Source: Akkermansiaceae bacterium
GTDB taxonomy: Bacteria > Verrucomicrobiota > Verrucomicrobiia > Verrucomicrobiales > Akkermansiaceae
Assembly (NCBI GenBank): GCA_023301335.1
Contig: JALZVA010000248.1
Coordinates: forward strand, 1-6,887
Direction of reading: 5' to 3'
Length of the DNA: 6,887 bases
Shown here: positions 6,496 to 6,887 of the stretch, in pieces
Numbering within the stretch: position 1 is the stretch's first letter
Layout of the letters: every line of letters starts with the position of its first letter
Notes under the pieces: model-generated
The model's database searches: none
Seen by the model: only the letters and a program-made list of their open reading frames with translations
What the model was told of the DNA's origin: nothing
Position numbers and translations under genes: made by a program

Positions 6496-6887
6496 TAGTC
6501 TATTTCTACAGATTCTGAGGGAATAGTTAGGGCGAAAATCGTCGTTCCTGGCCCAGGGTCTTTCATATCATCTGCTGCGGGTCGTAGCCCTTTATCTGGA
6601 GTGTCCAGGAATAAAACGATCGCTGAATGTAAGTATCTCTCTACAAAATCTTGATACGTGTATTGCTCACTGAGGGTTGTCTTTTTCAATATTGCACCAG
6701 ACTCAACAAACTCTTCTAGGTCATCATGACTCGGGCGACCTGGGAAACAAATACGTCCTCTTAAGCTCGCTGATACCGCTGTGGTATGGTGTGCTCCATC
6801 ATCATCTGGAGCGATTTGCCAGACGTTAGCACTCCCGAAGAGGTGGGTGAATTCTTTTGCCGCCAGTGAGTTAATCTCATCGTTTGC
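6495..6887 (-). CDS. Cation:proton antiporter (NhaP/CPA1-like), C-terminal cytoplasmic domain, partial
   Basis: The frame is open from the window edge (6887) to the TAA at 6497-6495, giving 130 C-terminal residues; the N-terminal part lies outside. The sequence begins with NDEINSLAAKEFTHLFG, followed by VWQIAPDD, then SLRGRICFPGRPS, and ends near GTTIFALTIP. This order resembles the cytoplasmic TrkA/RCK-like tail of long sodium:proton antiporters: the NDExNxLA segment at the end of the nucleotide-binding fold, then an RGR-F block and a beta-rich end. Such proteins exchange Na+ (or K+) for H+ across the inner membrane, with the tail thought to regulate activity. No membrane helix is visible because that part is missing, so a stand-alone TrkA-type protein cannot be excluded. 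An internal ATG at 6689 is not the start. The stop overlaps the methyltransferase ATG. Confidence 0.7.
   Translation of the reverse strand, partial: ANDEINSLAAKEFTHLFGSANVWQIAPDDDGAHHTTAVSASLRGRICFPGRPSHDDLEEFVESGAILKKTTLSEQYTYQDFVERYLHSAIVLFLDTPDKGLRPAADDMKDPGPGTTIFALTIPSESVEID

Overview
The window holds five gene units and one damaged small gene from a bacterium with moderate GC content. The gene mix fits a Gram-negative, probably aquatic or marine bacterium. It combines a type II (Chlamydia/yeast-like) phosphatidylserine decarboxylase, a two-subunit DUF4212/VC_2705-type sodium:solute symporter, a tandem M16 peptidase without a signal peptide, and a Na+/H+ antiporter with a C-terminal RCK-like domain. 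This set, with no Shine-Dalgarno sequence before any visible start, makes the PVC group (Verrucomicrobiota) my first guess. That placement is an inference from family resemblance recalled from memory, not from a search.

Left part (1-1067): the plus strand opens inside the C-terminal half of psd, which ends at 378. A 690-base stretch without an intact gene follows. Read on the minus strand, it contains a short lipoprotein gene (833 down to 625) with a clear lipobox but a one-base frameshift just after the lipid-anchor cysteine. That gene is followed by a strong hairpin plus T-run that looks like its terminator (about 555-604). Two adjoining inverted repeats (857-886) lie just upstream of its start.

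Middle part (1068-3195): a two-gene plus-strand operon encodes a 94-residue, two-helix small subunit and a 607-residue SSS-family large subunit. The large subunit has a soluble loop of roughly 100 residues containing an acidic DxNxDG motif.

Right part (3217-6887): a minus-strand operon reads, in transcription order, cation:proton antiporter C-terminus (partial), class I SAM-dependent methyltransferase and tandem M16 zinc peptidase. The junctions are a TAATG stop/start overlap and a 6-base gap, so co-transcription is likely. It converges on the symporter operon with only 21 bases between stop codons and no visible terminator hairpin.

The likely functions are membrane phospholipid synthesis, Na+-coupled organic acid uptake, Na+/H+ exchange and protein or peptide turnover. 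I see no mobile element, CRISPR array, tRNA or rRNA, and no convincing undescribed multi-gene system. The least expected parts are the broken lipoprotein gene with its palindromic upstream region and the antiporter-methyltransferase-peptidase operon.
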